Assembly: GCF_000948975.2 (NCBI RefSeq)
Contig: NZ_CP059735.1
Span: forward strand, 2,108,001 to 2,172,000
Origin: Thalassomonas actiniarum
GTDB taxonomy: Bacteria > Pseudomonadota > Gammaproteobacteria > Enterobacterales > Alteromonadaceae
DNA: 64,000 bases
Direction: 5' to 3'
The position numbers and the translations under genes are program-made. Numbering within the stretch: the first letter of the stretch is position 1; every line of letters starts with the position of its first letter. This document shows positions 8,904-18,754 of the stretch, piece after piece. The notes under the pieces were generated by a model, which worked only from the letters and a program-made list of their open reading frames with translations, was not told the origin of the DNA and ran no database searches.

Positions 8904-10067
8904 ATGCAATCATTATTTTTTAGAATGCGCCTGATCCACTGGTTGGGAGCCATAGGTTTGTTTTTTAATGCCCTGCTCTATACCGAGCAAACATTTTCTC
9001 AGGTGCTGCAGTATGTTGTGGTGGTTTTACTGGTGATCCACGATCTGGACGAGAAGCACTGGGGGGTAGACTCTTTAAGGAAGATCACCGCCTATATGGG
9101 CTATTTCGAACAAAAAAATCTTTCGGTCGCCTGTGACATTAACAGCGACTATAACAGTGAAATGGGAAAGATCTTAAAGGTTATCAATGCTTTTCGGGAG
9201 AATGTTCAAAAGACACTTTTGGGGATCAAAGCCCAGGCGGACAGTTCGGAACAAGTAGCGCAGGTATTGACGACAAAAACATCGAGTATTGCCCAGCGGA
9301 TATCGCAGCAGGATTTAAGGGTCGGCACCATTTCCCAGAAATGCCAAACCCTGGATGAATACTCTCTGACCCTGCAGGGAAAAGCCAAAGATACCGAATC
9401 TCGGGTGCATCAAACCAAGCAGGGCTTGCAAGAAACGAGTCGTAGCATGGAAGCCATGGCGGGTATGGTTCGCCTTTATGTCAGCAGCAGTGAAAGCCTC
9501 AGTGGTAAATTTGATGCCTTGTCGGAGCAGGCGACATCAATTGCCTCTGTGGTGTCGGTGATCAATACCATAGCGGAGCAGACGAATTTACTGGCCCTTA
9601 ATGCCGCTATAGAAGCTGCCCGGGCAGGGGAGCATGGCCGCGGTTTTGCCGTGGTGGCAGATGAAGTCAGGCAGTTGGCCAATTCCACTCAAAGCAGTTT
9701 GCTGGAAATTAACCGTATCATCACCAATATCACCGAGGCGGTTGCACAGGCAGATGAAGAAGTGAAATTACAGTCGCAAAACCTGTCACAACTTTCGGAT
9801 CATTCCCGGGTGAGCCAGGAAGAAATTACCCGGGCTTGTGAAAATATCGACAGCATTTTACAGTTACTCGGCGGACATGCAAACCGGGAAGATGTCGATA
9901 TCCGACATATCCATGTTCTGGTGACACAAGTGGTTGAGGAAATAACCATCTTGCGCCAGCTTTCCGGCTCAAATGCCGATGATTGCCGGGAGTTGACGCT
10001 AGAAGGTCAACGCCTGGAAGGGGTAACCCGGGAAATTGTTGCCCAGCTTGAGACTTTTATTATTTAA
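8904..10067 (+). CDS. Methyl-accepting chemotaxis-type signal transducer without a periplasmic sensor domain
   Basis: 387 residues. Two hydrophobic segments occupy roughly residues 8-30 and 32-46 with almost nothing between them, so there is no periplasmic ligand domain; no HAMP domain is obvious. The C-terminal signalling hairpin is unmistakable: [20 protein letters not shown] and [12 protein letters not shown], flanked by long coiled coil. This tip binds CheA/CheW. Inputs may be redox state, membrane potential or an unseen partner. It lies divergently from qNOR, 568 bases away, so an NO or energy-taxis role is possible but unproven. SD: CTTGGAG before ATG. Confidence 0.9.
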   Translation: MQSLFFRMRLIHWLGAIGLFFNALLYTEQTFSQVLQYVVVVLLVIHDLDEKHWGVDSLRKITAYMGYFEQKNLSVACDINSDYNSEMGKILKVINAFRENVQKTLLGIKAQADSSEQVAQVLTTKTSSIAQRISQQDLRVGTISQKCQTLDEYSLTLQGKAKDTESRVHQTKQGLQETSRSMEAMAGMVRLYVSSSESLSGKFDALSEQATSIASVVSVINTIAEQTNLLALNAAIEAARAGEHGRGFAVVADEVRQLANSTQSSLLEINRIITNITEAVAQADEEVKLQSQNLSQLSDHSRVSQEEITRACENIDSILQLLGGHANREDVDIRHIHVLVTQVVEEITILRQLSGSNADDCRELTLEGQRLEGVTREIVAQLETFII

Positions 10068-10129
10068 GGTACCGGGGATAGCGGGCCGGCAGGTTTGTAA
10101 CTTGTGATATGCGTCATTGCTGACCGGCA

Positions 10130-10795
10130 CTATTGTTGACTGGCATAGTAGGCCAGCAGCGCCTGCCACTCATGCTCCGTTAATTTGTCCAGCATAATGG
10201 CCATTTTCTTGTCCATTTCCCGAGTGCCGTCGCGGTAAGCCTGCATGCTTGCAATCAGGTAGCGGCTCCACTGGCCGGCGAGCAGGCCGCTATCGTCACG
10301 GGTCCTGCTGCCTCCTTCTTTGTGGCATCTTCGGCAATAGGTTTGATGGGTTTTTTCTCCCAGGTCTACCAGTAAGGGGTTAAAGTTTTGTTTTGCCGGT
10401 ACAAACCTTTGAGCGGCAAAATACAGGGAAATATAAGTGATTTGTTTATCGGATAGTTTATCGCTGATGGCTTTCATATCAGTGTCGGCACGCTGAAGAT
10501 CGCCGTGGCGGTATTTAGAGGCTGGCGCCGGTCGCAGCTTGTTTTGATAGGCATAGAGACTGGCTTTATGGTAGGCCGCCGATAAACCTGCGATGGTGGG
10601 GACATCGCTGTGCCGGCTGACGCCGTTTTCGCCATGGCAGTCCATGCAATGGCGGATAAAGGCGGGTACGTCTGCTTTTACCTGTGGTGTTAGCATAAAT
10701 AGCAATATCAGCAAAGCTGCAGAGGTAAGCTTGCTTGTTTGCCTGCGATACTGGCGCAGGCATGCACTGGCTGTCATCAGTCGCTGAATATGCAT
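10130..10795 (-). CDS. Di-haem class I cytochrome c (cytochrome c4-like)
   Basis: 221 residues with an N-terminal export segment (hydrophobic LTSAALLILLFML, ~23-36, cleavage near VKA-DVP). Two haem-attachment motifs, CMDCH at 50-54 and CRRCH at 154-158, mark two tandem cytochrome c domains as in cytochrome c4, a periplasmic electron carrier between quinol-oxidising complexes and terminal oxidases or reductases. Met ligands such as DTDMKAI and DKKMAIM fit the axial positions. The gene is convergent with the chemoreceptor. Its closeness to qNOR may be incidental because qNOR takes electrons from quinol. Confidence 0.88.
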   Translation of the reverse strand: MHIQRLMTASACLRQYRRQTSKLTSAALLILLFMLTPQVKADVPAFIRHCMDCHGENGVSRHSDVPTIAGLSAAYHKASLYAYQNKLRPAPASKYRHGDLQRADTDMKAISDKLSDKQITYISLYFAAQRFVPAKQNFNPLLVDLGEKTHQTYCRRCHKEGGSRTRDDSGLLAGQWSRYLIASMQAYRDGTREMDKKMAIMLDKLTEHEWQALLAYYASQQ

Positions 10796-11207
10796 AAGTA
10801 TGAAATATGAAACCTGCTGACTAAAGGTAAAATTATTGTTAATATTATTGTAGCTTGTTTGCGCTAATTATCCTGATTTTTTGGATTAATGTTCTGGGTA
10901 AGGATGACTAGTCTTTGGGCTTCATTCATCTATTGTCAGGTTCTGATGCTGTTAAAAGTTAAACAGCAGTATGTCTAATCGCTAATTGCATCCCGTTTAA
11001 ACCAATAGTAGGGCGGATTTGTTATCGTTGCTGTTAGTGACTTTTGTGTTGGGAAAGCGTTGTTACTCTTTTAGAAAATAAAAATAGGGAGGTAAATGTT
11101 GGTTTTGATATCTGCTTATCAAATAATTAGCTACTATTGAAATATTTCTTTCTGAAAGACAGGTAAGTGTCAGCTTACCTGTCTTTTCTTATTCGCTTAA
11201 GTTGACA
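10796..11207. other. Intergenic gap with terminator hairpin
   Basis: 412 AT-rich bases without a credible gene. A 14-codon frame at 11096 follows GGGAGG too closely to be convincing. The only firm element is the hairpin at 11154-11187. Confidence 0.5.
11154..11187. terminator. Strong inverted repeat downstream of the 11208 gene
   Basis: GAAAGACAGGTAAG and CTTACCTGTCTTTT pair over 13 bases around a 6-base loop, just past the stop of the minus-strand gene that ends at 11208. T-rich on the plus side; probably a bidirectional terminator. Confidence 0.7.
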
Positions 11208-12605
11208 TTAATTTGCTTTATAGCCGAATATTGACAACATTTCTTCACCCGTTTTTCGAATGCCTAAAGTTAAGCCATAATCATCCTGACCTTTACCTAA
11301 ATTTGCTCTAAACCCTAAGTAAAAAGGATATTCGTCATGAATGCGATAGTTCAGCTTAAAAACATGTCGCTTAGCATCTTCTCTGCCCTGGATACATTCA
11401 TCAACCAGTTCAGTGGTACAAGGGGCGTTAGCGGTTGGTATCACATTAAATCCATATTCTTCAAATTCGCTGTAGAGATATGATATGGAAAAATTTGGAG
11501 TGCGGTTTGTGCCGTAACTGATTTTATCGTCATAACTGCGATAGTCAAAACCTACACCATAATAGTTATTAACCGTGTCGCCATTAATTAATTTCTTCTC
11601 TCTGTTTTGAAACCCTGTTTTAATGACTAAACCAAAAGAAGACTTTCCATCGTTACTTGCGGATAAGCAAGATATGAACCAAAAGATTTTGTCGGAGCAT
11701 TCCATTGCTGATAGTCTGAATGATATTCCGGCATCTAACGTATCAGAGACATCATTAAAATTATTGGGAAAAGGATTGGCAGTTTCAGCTTCTACTTCTT
11801 CTTTACTAAATGCCCCTGTACTCATAAACATCGCATTAAACGTTGAATTAATAACTAAATTAATGGTGTCAAATTCAAAACGTCCATCAATATTGATATC
11901 AAAATACCCTTTTGTGTCTGTAAAGCCGTTATTTTCGCCATCTTCATAATCTGGTAATTTCATTATGCCTAACTCGTAATCACTGATTATACGTGTATTA
12001 GAAACTCGTTCTTCTATAGTTGAGGGGTGTTGTATTTTATGCTGCTGGTCGATTAATTCGGCAATTAATACTTTGCGTTCTTTTTCTGCTTGAAGCAGGG
12101 CTTCTTGCTTTTTTTTAGGATCTGTTTCAGTGATTTTCAGAGCAGGTATTCCTGCTAACAGACAGGTTATTTCTCTTGAAATTTCTTTTAATTGGATTGG
12201 CTTTGATTTGTTCTTAAGGTCTTTCTGGCTCACAATAGCTTTACAGGCTTTTGCTAATGCTTCTGGTATTTTGGCGGTATCCAATTTGTCGCTTAAATTT
12301 TTTCTCTTAGTTTGTATTTTCCGTAGTTTGTTCTTTAATGTCTCTGTTATCTCAGCTTTTACTTTTTTAGCACAGTGGATGTGCTTATTTAATAATGTTT
12401 CCTGTTTGATTAATTTAGCAAGTTTTTTGCTCTGTATTACGTCTTCTGCTGCATCAGGCTCAACAGGCTCAGATATTTTATTTAATTCAGTATTGACTTG
12501 CTCAATACTGAGAGTTGCATTGCATTTTATTTCGATTTCGGCTTGGGCTGTTAAAGGGAATATAATGATTAATAGTAAATATAAATTTTTATTAATGTAT
12601 TTCAT
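11208..12605 (-). CDS. Exported protein of unknown function with coiled-coil and beta-rich halves
   Basis: 465 residues. There is a clear signal peptide (MKYINKNLYLLLIIIFPLTAQA). The first half of the mature protein is Lys/Glu/Leu-rich and helical (about 25-190), with scattered Cys. The second half is rich in alternating Gly/Tyr/Phe strands (YYGVGFDYRSYDD, FYLGFRANLGKGQDDYGL) as in outer-membrane beta-barrels. No family was recognised. The gene is visibly more AT-rich than its neighbours, with many AAA and ATT codons, which may indicate acquisition. It stands alone with its own downstream terminator. Confidence 0.75.
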   Translation of the reverse strand: MKYINKNLYLLLIIIFPLTAQAEIEIKCNATLSIEQVNTELNKISEPVEPDAAEDVIQSKKLAKLIKQETLLNKHIHCAKKVKAEITETLKNKLRKIQTKRKNLSDKLDTAKIPEALAKACKAIVSQKDLKNKSKPIQLKEISREITCLLAGIPALKITETDPKKKQEALLQAEKERKVLIAELIDQQHKIQHPSTIEERVSNTRIISDYELGIMKLPDYEDGENNGFTDTKGYFDINIDGRFEFDTINLVINSTFNAMFMSTGAFSKEEVEAETANPFPNNFNDVSDTLDAGISFRLSAMECSDKIFWFISCLSASNDGKSSFGLVIKTGFQNREKKLINGDTVNNYYGVGFDYRSYDDKISYGTNRTPNFSISYLYSEFEEYGFNVIPTANAPCTTELVDECIQGREDAKRHVFKLNYRIHDEYPFYLGFRANLGKGQDDYGLTLGIRKTGEEMLSIFGYKAN

Positions 12606-12741
12606 TGTGCATCCTTTTTATTTTGTTGGTTTTTTATTTCAATTGGTAATCTTATTTTTCCTTTTGTTGAAGTGAGCAATACAATTACAAAGAAGAAACA
12701 GGTTTATGTACCATTTACCCATCTCTTACTTTTTTATCCTG

Positions 12742-13275
12742 TTATATCCCCTCTAACGTGCGCCGGACCCAGCCAAAAAAGTACTTTCTACTGGCTTTGC
12801 GCTTTTCGCAGATATCGACATAACGGCCTATTTTGGCGAGGGCGAAGACCGCTAAAAAAGCCCGTTTATCATCGGCATTGATTTTTTTCAGGGTCTTGGG
12901 ACCGACAATACCGTCTGCCTTGGCGCCAACGGTTATTTGGGCTAGTTTGGCGCTGGTCTTGGGGCCGGCATTGACGGCGAAGTCAAAAATGGATGCGGCG
13001 ATATCCTGCTCTGTGATGTCATCGCCGCGGATTTTGTCCCAGTAATTGGCTTTATAGAGGTTTTTGATCTGGCTTTGCAGTGCCGGATGGGCGTCCAGGT
13101 TGTCGGGAAAGTCATCGCTTTTTTTCAGCCAATCTATTTCTTTCCATCCCGGCCATTTGGGATTCCTGGCCCGGGCTACGCCTTTATAGGTTTCCCCGCC
13201 GGGGTCATCGGGATCATGGACATAGCCGCCTTCAGCTGCCATTGTAAGTTCAAATGCGGTGTCGAAATCTGCCAT
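12742..13275 (-). CDS. GH108-family lysozyme (endolysin-like) with peptidoglycan-binding tail
   Basis: 177 residues without a signal peptide. The N-terminus has the GH108/ZliS pattern: FELTMAAEGGYVHDPDDPGG with the catalytic Glu at about 15, followed by TYKGVARARNP. The C-terminal half has IVGPKTLKKIN, typical of the attached PG-binding domain. Such enzymes cleave the peptidoglycan glycan strand and are common in phage, phage-tail-like particles and polymorphic loci. No holin, spanin or other phage gene adjoins. The ATG is preceded by AAAGGGAAAG, an exact 8-base complement of the core of the repeated RNA module found further on. It may serve the injection particle (release or wall penetration), an inference. 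Confidence 0.8.
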   Translation of the reverse strand: MADFDTAFELTMAAEGGYVHDPDDPGGETYKGVARARNPKWPGWKEIDWLKKSDDFPDNLDAHPALQSQIKNLYKANYWDKIRGDDITEQDIAASIFDFAVNAGPKTSAKLAQITVGAKADGIVGPKTLKKINADDKRAFLAVFALAKIGRYVDICEKRKASRKYFFGWVRRTLEGI

Positions 13276-13597
13276 GGCACTTTCCCTTTGTCGGATTCTT
13301 TGTTAGCTCTCTTGCTAAGTGTATGACAATGAAAGGCTTTATTGATTAACACTTAGTAATAAGTATTGAACACTTTGTTTAAAAAGCAAGCGCTCCGGTA
13401 ATGTTGCAGACCGGCTTTACCGGGAGAGAGACAAGCATTATTGCTTGCTTAAAAATTAACTAAATACTTGAATTTATGTTGATTATTTAGTGACAAAGCC
13501 ATCAATAGTCGGCACAATGGTTTTGCCCTGTGAGTTAAGTGTTATTGGCCTGATAATTTTGAAGTTTTCAGCCCTATAACACTTTGAGGGCATTATC
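13276..13597. other. Intergenic gap between divergent lysozyme and NADH dehydrogenase genes
   Basis: 322 bases. A long-range pair AAGCAAGC (13384) and GCTTGCTT (13443) could fold, with GC-rich sequence between. No coding frame and no recognised operator. Confidence 0.4.
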
Positions 13598-14899
13598 ATG
13601 AAATCAACACATCCTAAAATAGTCATTGTCGGTGGCGGTGCGGGCGGCTTGGAATTAGCCACGCAGTTAGGACATAAACTGGGAAAACGTAATAAAGCAC
13701 AGATACTGTTAATTGATAAAAATCGCAATCATATCTGGAAACCGCTGTTGCATGAGGTGGCGACGGGCTCGCTTGACTCCGATCTTGACGGTGTGGTCTA
13801 TTCCGCCCATGCTGCCAAACACGGCTATCAATTTCAGCTCGGTACTTTCAGTGCCCTGGATATTAGAAATAAATCTCTGACCCTGGCACCGCAGCTGGAT
13901 GAAAATGGCCAGCAAATTTTGCCCTGGCGCGAGGTCAGTTACGATAAGCTGGTTATTGCCGTCGGCAGTGTCAGCAATGACTTTAATACCCCGGGCATTA
14001 AAGAGCATTGTTATTTTCTTGACTCCCATCAGCAGGCGAAACGCTTTCACAATGCCCTGCTGGATAACTTTACCCGCATTCATCAGGCGGAAAACAACAA
14101 ACCCCTGAATATTGCCATTGTCGGCGCCGGAGCCACCGGGGTGGAGCTTTCTGCCGAGTTGTATCATGTTGCGGATCTGCTCAAAGTTTACGGCCTGAGT
14201 AATATGAGCGGGGAAAAACTCAATATTCACCTGATTGAAGCGGGAAGCAGTATTTTACCGGCGCTGCCGCCCCGGATCTCGGCTGCGGTGCGTCGTGAAT
14301 TGTCCCAACTCGGTGTGAATGTGATGGAAAATACCCGGATAGCCAAAGCCAGTGAGCAGGGTTTTATTACCAGTGATGAACAGCTTATTCCGGCAGATTT
14401 GATGTTGTGGGCCGCCGGGGTTAAGGCGCCTGATTTTATTAAGGATATGGGCATCTTTGAATTGAACCGCGCCAACCAGATCCTGGTCAAAGGGAATTTA
14501 ACGGCCAGTGTTGATGCGGATATTTCTGTGATCGGCGATTGTTGTGCCTGTCGTCTTCCCGACGGCAACTGGGTGCCGCCACGGGCCCAGTCGGCGCACC
14601 AGATGGCGTTGTGCGTACAAAAGAATCTGCTCAGGGAGTTTAAAGGCCAGCCGTTGGTGGATTATCAATATGTCGATTACGGCTCGCTGGTGAATTTATC
14701 CCGCTACAGCACCATCGGCAGCTTGATGGGCAATTTAACGAAAAACAGCATGTTTGTCGAAGGACGGATCGCCCGCCTGGTTTATATTTCCCTGTACCGC
14801 ATGCACCAGAGGGCGATACATGGTACTGCCAAAACCATCGCCTTGTGGTTTGCGGAAAAGATCATGAAGGTGGTGCGCCCGAGGATGAAACTGCATTAG
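13598..14899 (+). CDS. ndh: Type II NADH:quinone oxidoreductase (NDH-2)
   Basis: 433 residues, the normal length of bacterial NDH-2. Two Rossmann dinucleotide sites are visible: IVIVGGGAGGLELA (~8-21) for FAD and IAIVGAGATGVELSAEL (~170-186) for NADH. A third FAD contact is ISVIGDCCAC (~310). It passes electrons from NADH to quinone at the inner face of the membrane without pumping protons; the C-terminal ~50 residues (MKVVRPRMK end) are the usual amphipathic membrane anchor. SD GAGGG at about seven bases from ATG. Monocistronic in appearance. Confidence 0.93.
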   Translation: MKSTHPKIVIVGGGAGGLELATQLGHKLGKRNKAQILLIDKNRNHIWKPLLHEVATGSLDSDLDGVVYSAHAAKHGYQFQLGTFSALDIRNKSLTLAPQLDENGQQILPWREVSYDKLVIAVGSVSNDFNTPGIKEHCYFLDSHQQAKRFHNALLDNFTRIHQAENNKPLNIAIVGAGATGVELSAELYHVADLLKVYGLSNMSGEKLNIHLIEAGSSILPALPPRISAAVRRELSQLGVNVMENTRIAKASEQGFITSDEQLIPADLMLWAAGVKAPDFIKDMGIFELNRANQILVKGNLTASVDADISVIGDCCACRLPDGNWVPPRAQSAHQMALCVQKNLLREFKGQPLVDYQYVDYGSLVNLSRYSTIGSLMGNLTKNSMFVEGRIARLVYISLYRMHQRAIHGTAKTIALWFAEKIMKVVRPRMKLH

Positions 14900-14934
14900 G
14901 TAAATCAAGCCAGCCTTGCCGGTGAATTGTTTTA

Positions 14935-17499
14935 TTAATCAGCTATCGGGGTATCGATTGTTTCCAGGGGCGGTTGCTCGTTTTGTGCCTGGCCCCTGGG
15001 TTTAAATTGCACGATTAATAATGGCAGCAAGGTCATATTGGCAAACAGTGCCATCAGCATGGCAAAACCGGTGAGCAGGCCGAAATAGACGGTAGGCACA
15101 AAATTGGACAGGGCGAGGATAGAAAAGCCTAAGGTGATGGTGATGGAAGTATAATACATGGCCTTGCCGATACTGCCGTGACAATGCCTGACCGAGAGCC
15201 AGTAGTGCTTGTGGCTGTCAAATTCGCTGTTAAAGCGGTCGACATAATGGATGGAATTATCCACTGCGATGCCGATGCAGATGGCGGCTATGGTGATGGT
15301 CATTAAATCCAGCGGGATGCCGATAAACCCCATCAGCCCCAGCACCATAGCGGCGGCCACCATATTGGGGATCAGGGCGATCAGGGATAATTTAAAGTTT
15401 CTAAACAGCACCAGAAACATCAGCAGTATCGCCAGAAATACCACCCCTATGGTGAGGATCTGCGATTTAAACAGGCTTTGCAGCATATTGTTATACAGCA
15501 CCACCATGCCGGTGAGGTGGATTTGTCCGCGCTCGAGCTGAAAATCGCCGGTTAATTTTTCGCGGATTTTTTCCAGTAACTGCTCCCGTTTGAGGTTGGG
15601 GTCTGATTCAAAGATACGGATGCCAAAACGCAGCTGGTTGCCGTCTTCGGACATATAGGGGGTTACCAGGCTGGCTTTGATTTCTTCCGACAGCTTGCTA
15701 TGGAGTACCGAGAGCATAAAGTTGTCGTTGACCACCTGGGGATCCAGGGTTTTGAGCATGGCCATGGTGCTGGCGATGGAAAGCACTTTGCCGGTTTCTC
15801 CCAGGCTTTCCAGGTACTCATGTATTTGCCGGACCTGATCCAGTTGCTGCACATTAAACCAGTAGCTGCTGCCTGTGATACCGGCTTCTGTGGCGTCGTC
15901 ATAGCTAAAATCTTCTGCGTCCATGCCAAACTCTTCCAGAAACTCTTCATCGAGTTCTTCTTCCTCATCCGCCTGTTCAAAGAAGGCCGCCGGGGCATCC
16001 AGCACCACTTCCAGCGGCGTGGTGCCGCCGAGTTTTTGATCGATAAGTTCCATGCCCTGGTAGATTTCCGTCGATTTCTTAAAATAATCGATAAAGCGGT
16101 TTTCCACCGTTAACAGCCCTATGCCGGCGATGCTGAACAGCACCAGCAGGGCATAAGCGGATAAGATTTTTTTCGGGTAAAGCTGGATTTTTCCGGCGAT
16201 ATATTTAGTCATTTTGCTGGTGAGATCTTGCTGCACTGCGGGTTTCCCGGGCTTTAACAACATCAAAGTGGCGGGAAACAGGGTAAAGGCCAGGATGAAA
16301 GACACCGCCATGCCCATAATCATCATCCAGCCGAAATCGATTAACGGGCGGATAAAACTGATCAGCAAAGAGCCGAACGCTATCATGGTGGTGGTGGTGG
16401 TATAAAAACAGGGGATGAGTTTTTTATACATGGTGGTCAAAACCAGGTAGCGCTGCTCCGCTTCAGCTTGCTCGCTGTGCAGCTCCTGGTAACGTACGAT
16501 CAAATGCACCGTCAGCGACAGGGTGACGATCAGCATCAGGGAAATAAAATTGGCGGAGACCACGGTGATCGGCCAGTCGAGCAGGGTCAACAACCCCAGC
16601 ATAATGCTGCCGGCGCAAAAGCAGGTGACCATAGGCAGCACCACCCAATGAAACCTGCCAAAGGCGATGGCGAGAATAAAGATGATAAAAGCCAGCACGC
16701 CTACGCTGAAGGTGGTCAGGTCATGGGCAATATAATCGATGGAATCGGCAGTGATCATGGGAATACCGCCAAGGAAAATATCGGCGCCGCCCCTGTGCTG
16801 GTCCAATACCTGGCGTACCCCGGCGATCATCTCTTTGAGCTGTTGCTGCAAGCTGGCGGTATAATGGTAAAACTCTTTCGATACCTGCTCCAGCTGCGCC
16901 TGCTCCACAGGTGTTAATGCCTGCTTAAGTTGTTTTTCCCGTAAGCCGTTGCGCTCTGTCAGTAAGCGGTAGTATTTCTCGTTTCGGGTAATATTGACCT
17001 GCAGCCCGGTGGTTTGGCCGTCTTCGCTGATCAGCATGTTTTTATACAGGGGGCTGGAGATAAACTCCTTACGGGCAAGCTCTGTATCCAGTCCCGGGGT
17101 CGATAAGGTGCGGATACCGTCTTGTAATTGATCCAGAGTGATGCGCGGGCTGTTGATTAACGGCACATCCCAGATGCTGACGACGGATGATACGCCGTTA
17201 ATGGCGGCGAGTTTATCCCTGAGCTGTTTGAGATCGTCGAGTACGGCTTGGGAAAACAAATCTTTTTTCGGGGAGTAAGTGACAAACAGGTAGTCATCGG
17301 AGCCGTACCTGGCTTTAATGCCACGATAATATTTCAGCGATTGATCATTTTCCAGGATCAGGGTATCGGCAGAAGCATCCAGGCGTATGCCCGGGGCATA
17401 ATAGGTAAAGGCGAGCACCACCAGGGCGATCACTGCTAAGGTTGTTTTTGGCCGGTCTATGATAAAGCGTTCGTAATAGGCAGAGATCGAAAACACCAT
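14935..17499 (-). CDS. RND-superfamily (MMPL-type) exporter
   Basis: 854 residues with the symmetric layout of hydrophobe/amphiphile exporters: TM1 near the N-terminus (TTLAVIALVVLAFTYYAP), a large periplasmic loop, a TM2-6 cluster (~245-400), TM7 (ILSAYALLVLFSIAGIGLL), a second loop and a TM8-12 cluster (~665-840) containing GIAVDNSIHYVDRF, the proton-relay-type region. It probably moves lipids or hydrophobic molecules. No membrane-fusion or outer-membrane partner adjoins. The second periplasmic loop has a strongly acidic insert (EEEELDEEFLEEFG and beyond, ~513-535). The unusually small gap to the convergent ndh stop (35 bases) leaves little room for separate terminators. Confidence 0.88.
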   Translation of the reverse strand: MVFSISAYYERFIIDRPKTTLAVIALVVLAFTYYAPGIRLDASADTLILENDQSLKYYRGIKARYGSDDYLFVTYSPKKDLFSQAVLDDLKQLRDKLAAINGVSSVVSIWDVPLINSPRITLDQLQDGIRTLSTPGLDTELARKEFISSPLYKNMLISEDGQTTGLQVNITRNEKYYRLLTERNGLREKQLKQALTPVEQAQLEQVSKEFYHYTASLQQQLKEMIAGVRQVLDQHRGGADIFLGGIPMITADSIDYIAHDLTTFSVGVLAFIIFILAIAFGRFHWVVLPMVTCFCAGSIMLGLLTLLDWPITVVSANFISLMLIVTLSLTVHLIVRYQELHSEQAEAEQRYLVLTTMYKKLIPCFYTTTTTMIAFGSLLISFIRPLIDFGWMMIMGMAVSFILAFTLFPATLMLLKPGKPAVQQDLTSKMTKYIAGKIQLYPKKILSAYALLVLFSIAGIGLLTVENRFIDYFKKSTEIYQGMELIDQKLGGTTPLEVVLDAPAAFFEQADEEEELDEEFLEEFGMDAEDFSYDDATEAGITGSSYWFNVQQLDQVRQIHEYLESLGETGKVLSIASTMAMLKTLDPQVVNDNFMLSVLHSKLSEEIKASLVTPYMSEDGNQLRFGIRIFESDPNLKREQLLEKIREKLTGDFQLERGQIHLTGMVVLYNNMLQSLFKSQILTIGVVFLAILLMFLVLFRNFKLSLIALIPNMVAAAMVLGLMGFIGIPLDLMTITIAAICIGIAVDNSIHYVDRFNSEFDSHKHYWLSVRHCHGSIGKAMYYTSITITLGFSILALSNFVPTVYFGLLTGFAMLMALFANMTLLPLLIVQFKPRGQAQNEQPPLETIDTPIAD

Positions 17500-17862
17500 A
17501 TCCTTCTCCAGATTTGTTATTAAAGCTTGAACGTTGGTCGGCTTGGTTCTTTTTATCAGTTGTACTTATTGACTTGGGAAAAAACACTGCGCTAAAAGGC
17601 GATATCTGTATTTGAATTAACTTCGATTTCAGTCCCTTACTCTAGTTTTAACTATAGTAAATAACATGAATTTAGCGCTGTATTTTCCCGGGAAGCTTGA
17701 TGAAATATTTCTGTTCAGGCTAGGCTTTAGCTTTATAAATCATAAAAATCAACTGGTTACTTAAGGCGGGGGAGATGGAAAAGAGCAGGGCAGGAAAATC
17801 TGCTCTTTTCGGGTTAAGTGATTGGCTTATTCACTTAAGACAGGCCTTAGCCGACAGCTTTA
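17500..17862. other. Intergenic gap upstream of the exporter gene
   Basis: 363 bases holding the exporter promoter region and the terminator of the upstream membrane-protein gene at 17778-17810. No open frame of note. Confidence 0.5.
17778..17810 (-). terminator. Hairpin terminator of the 17863 gene
   Basis: GAAAAGAGCAG and CTGCTCTTTTC form an 11 bp stem with an 11-base loop, downstream of the minus-strand stop at 17863; T-rich on the relevant strand. Confidence 0.7.
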
Positions 17863-18648
17863 TTATAAGAATACGCTGACATTAAATGCTTTGCCGTTGT
17901 CAATTAATGCTACCGAATAGTTGACCGGGATAGAGTTGCTGATATCCGGACCGTCAACATGTAACTGGGCGGCGCACTGGTAAGCTAAGGTATGCTGATC
18001 CATGTCTGTGGTATTGATGGCTTTTAAAGTTAAATTTAAATCTGAAGCCTCTGAGGATGTCAGATGTTTGAGAATTTCTTTTTCTGACAATTCAATCACT
18101 AATTCGGTAACTTCACTGCTGTAACATTGCGGCGTTTGCGCCGGCATTAACTGCCAAACCAGGCCAAAAAGCAATCCTAACGCGAGTAAGGGAGAGGCGA
18201 TAATGCCGGGTGTTGAGGTAAACATTGCCGGCAGGCCGGGCCAGATTTTTTCTTGTTGCGTAATAAAACGGAAATAATCATAATTGGCCAGCTGGGCGCA
18301 TATTGCCGCAGGGACAATCCAGTAGGCGATGCTGGCCAGCTTGGTTTCCAGGGTCATTTCGATTATAAAGACCAGACAACTCCACAGCCAGGTCAGTGCC
18401 AGCAGCAAGGCGCCTTTATGCCACATCTTTTTGCCGAAATAATAAAAAGGACCGAATAAAAAGGCGAACAGGTTGAAGCTGATTTTCTGCCTTTGTTTAA
18501 ACGGCAAGGCTTTAAAGCCATCTCCCCCGGCGGCCTGAAAGATAAACTGTTTATCCGCACCGATTTTTTCCAGCAGTGCGAACCTGGTCCGCCATTTATC
18601 CGAAACCTGATATTCTGAGCTGTTATCGTCTAAGCCTGGTTCAGCCAT
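17863..18648 (-). CDS. DUF2628-like membrane protein
   Basis: 261 residues. A soluble N-terminal ~70 residues lead into FNLFAFLFGPFYYFGKKMW, the hallmark of DUF2628 proteins, then three or four TM helices (~85-175) and a C-terminal ~85-residue non-membrane domain with paired Cys (CYSS, YQCAAQL) and alternating beta pattern. The family has no assigned reaction. The single gene has its own terminator. The extracytoplasmic C-terminal domain is larger than the minimal DUF2628 unit, and its Cys pair may form a disulfide. Confidence 0.7.
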   Translation of the reverse strand: MAEPGLDDNSSEYQVSDKWRTRFALLEKIGADKQFIFQAAGGDGFKALPFKQRQKISFNLFAFLFGPFYYFGKKMWHKGALLLALTWLWSCLVFIIEMTLETKLASIAYWIVPAAICAQLANYDYFRFITQQEKIWPGLPAMFTSTPGIIASPLLALGLLFGLVWQLMPAQTPQCYSSEVTELVIELSEKEILKHLTSSEASDLNLTLKAINTTDMDQHTLAYQCAAQLHVDGPDISNSIPVNYSVALIDNGKAFNVSVFL

Positions 18649-18754
18649 AAGTCTTCCTTTGGTTAATATAAAGCCCGCCTGCTTTTCATGGTGTTATTAT
18701 ATTGGCTAAGTTGTTTAAATTTAAAGTGATTTCAGTATACATGCTTTTTAACAT

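Noticed and set aside
11096-11140. 14-codon leader peptide after GGGAGG
   Set aside because: The spacing to the ATG is too short and nothing coding follows on the plus strand.
13384-13450. Long-range hairpin upstream of ndh as a riboswitch
   Set aside because: Only the eight-base ends pair and no known riboswitch motif is visible.
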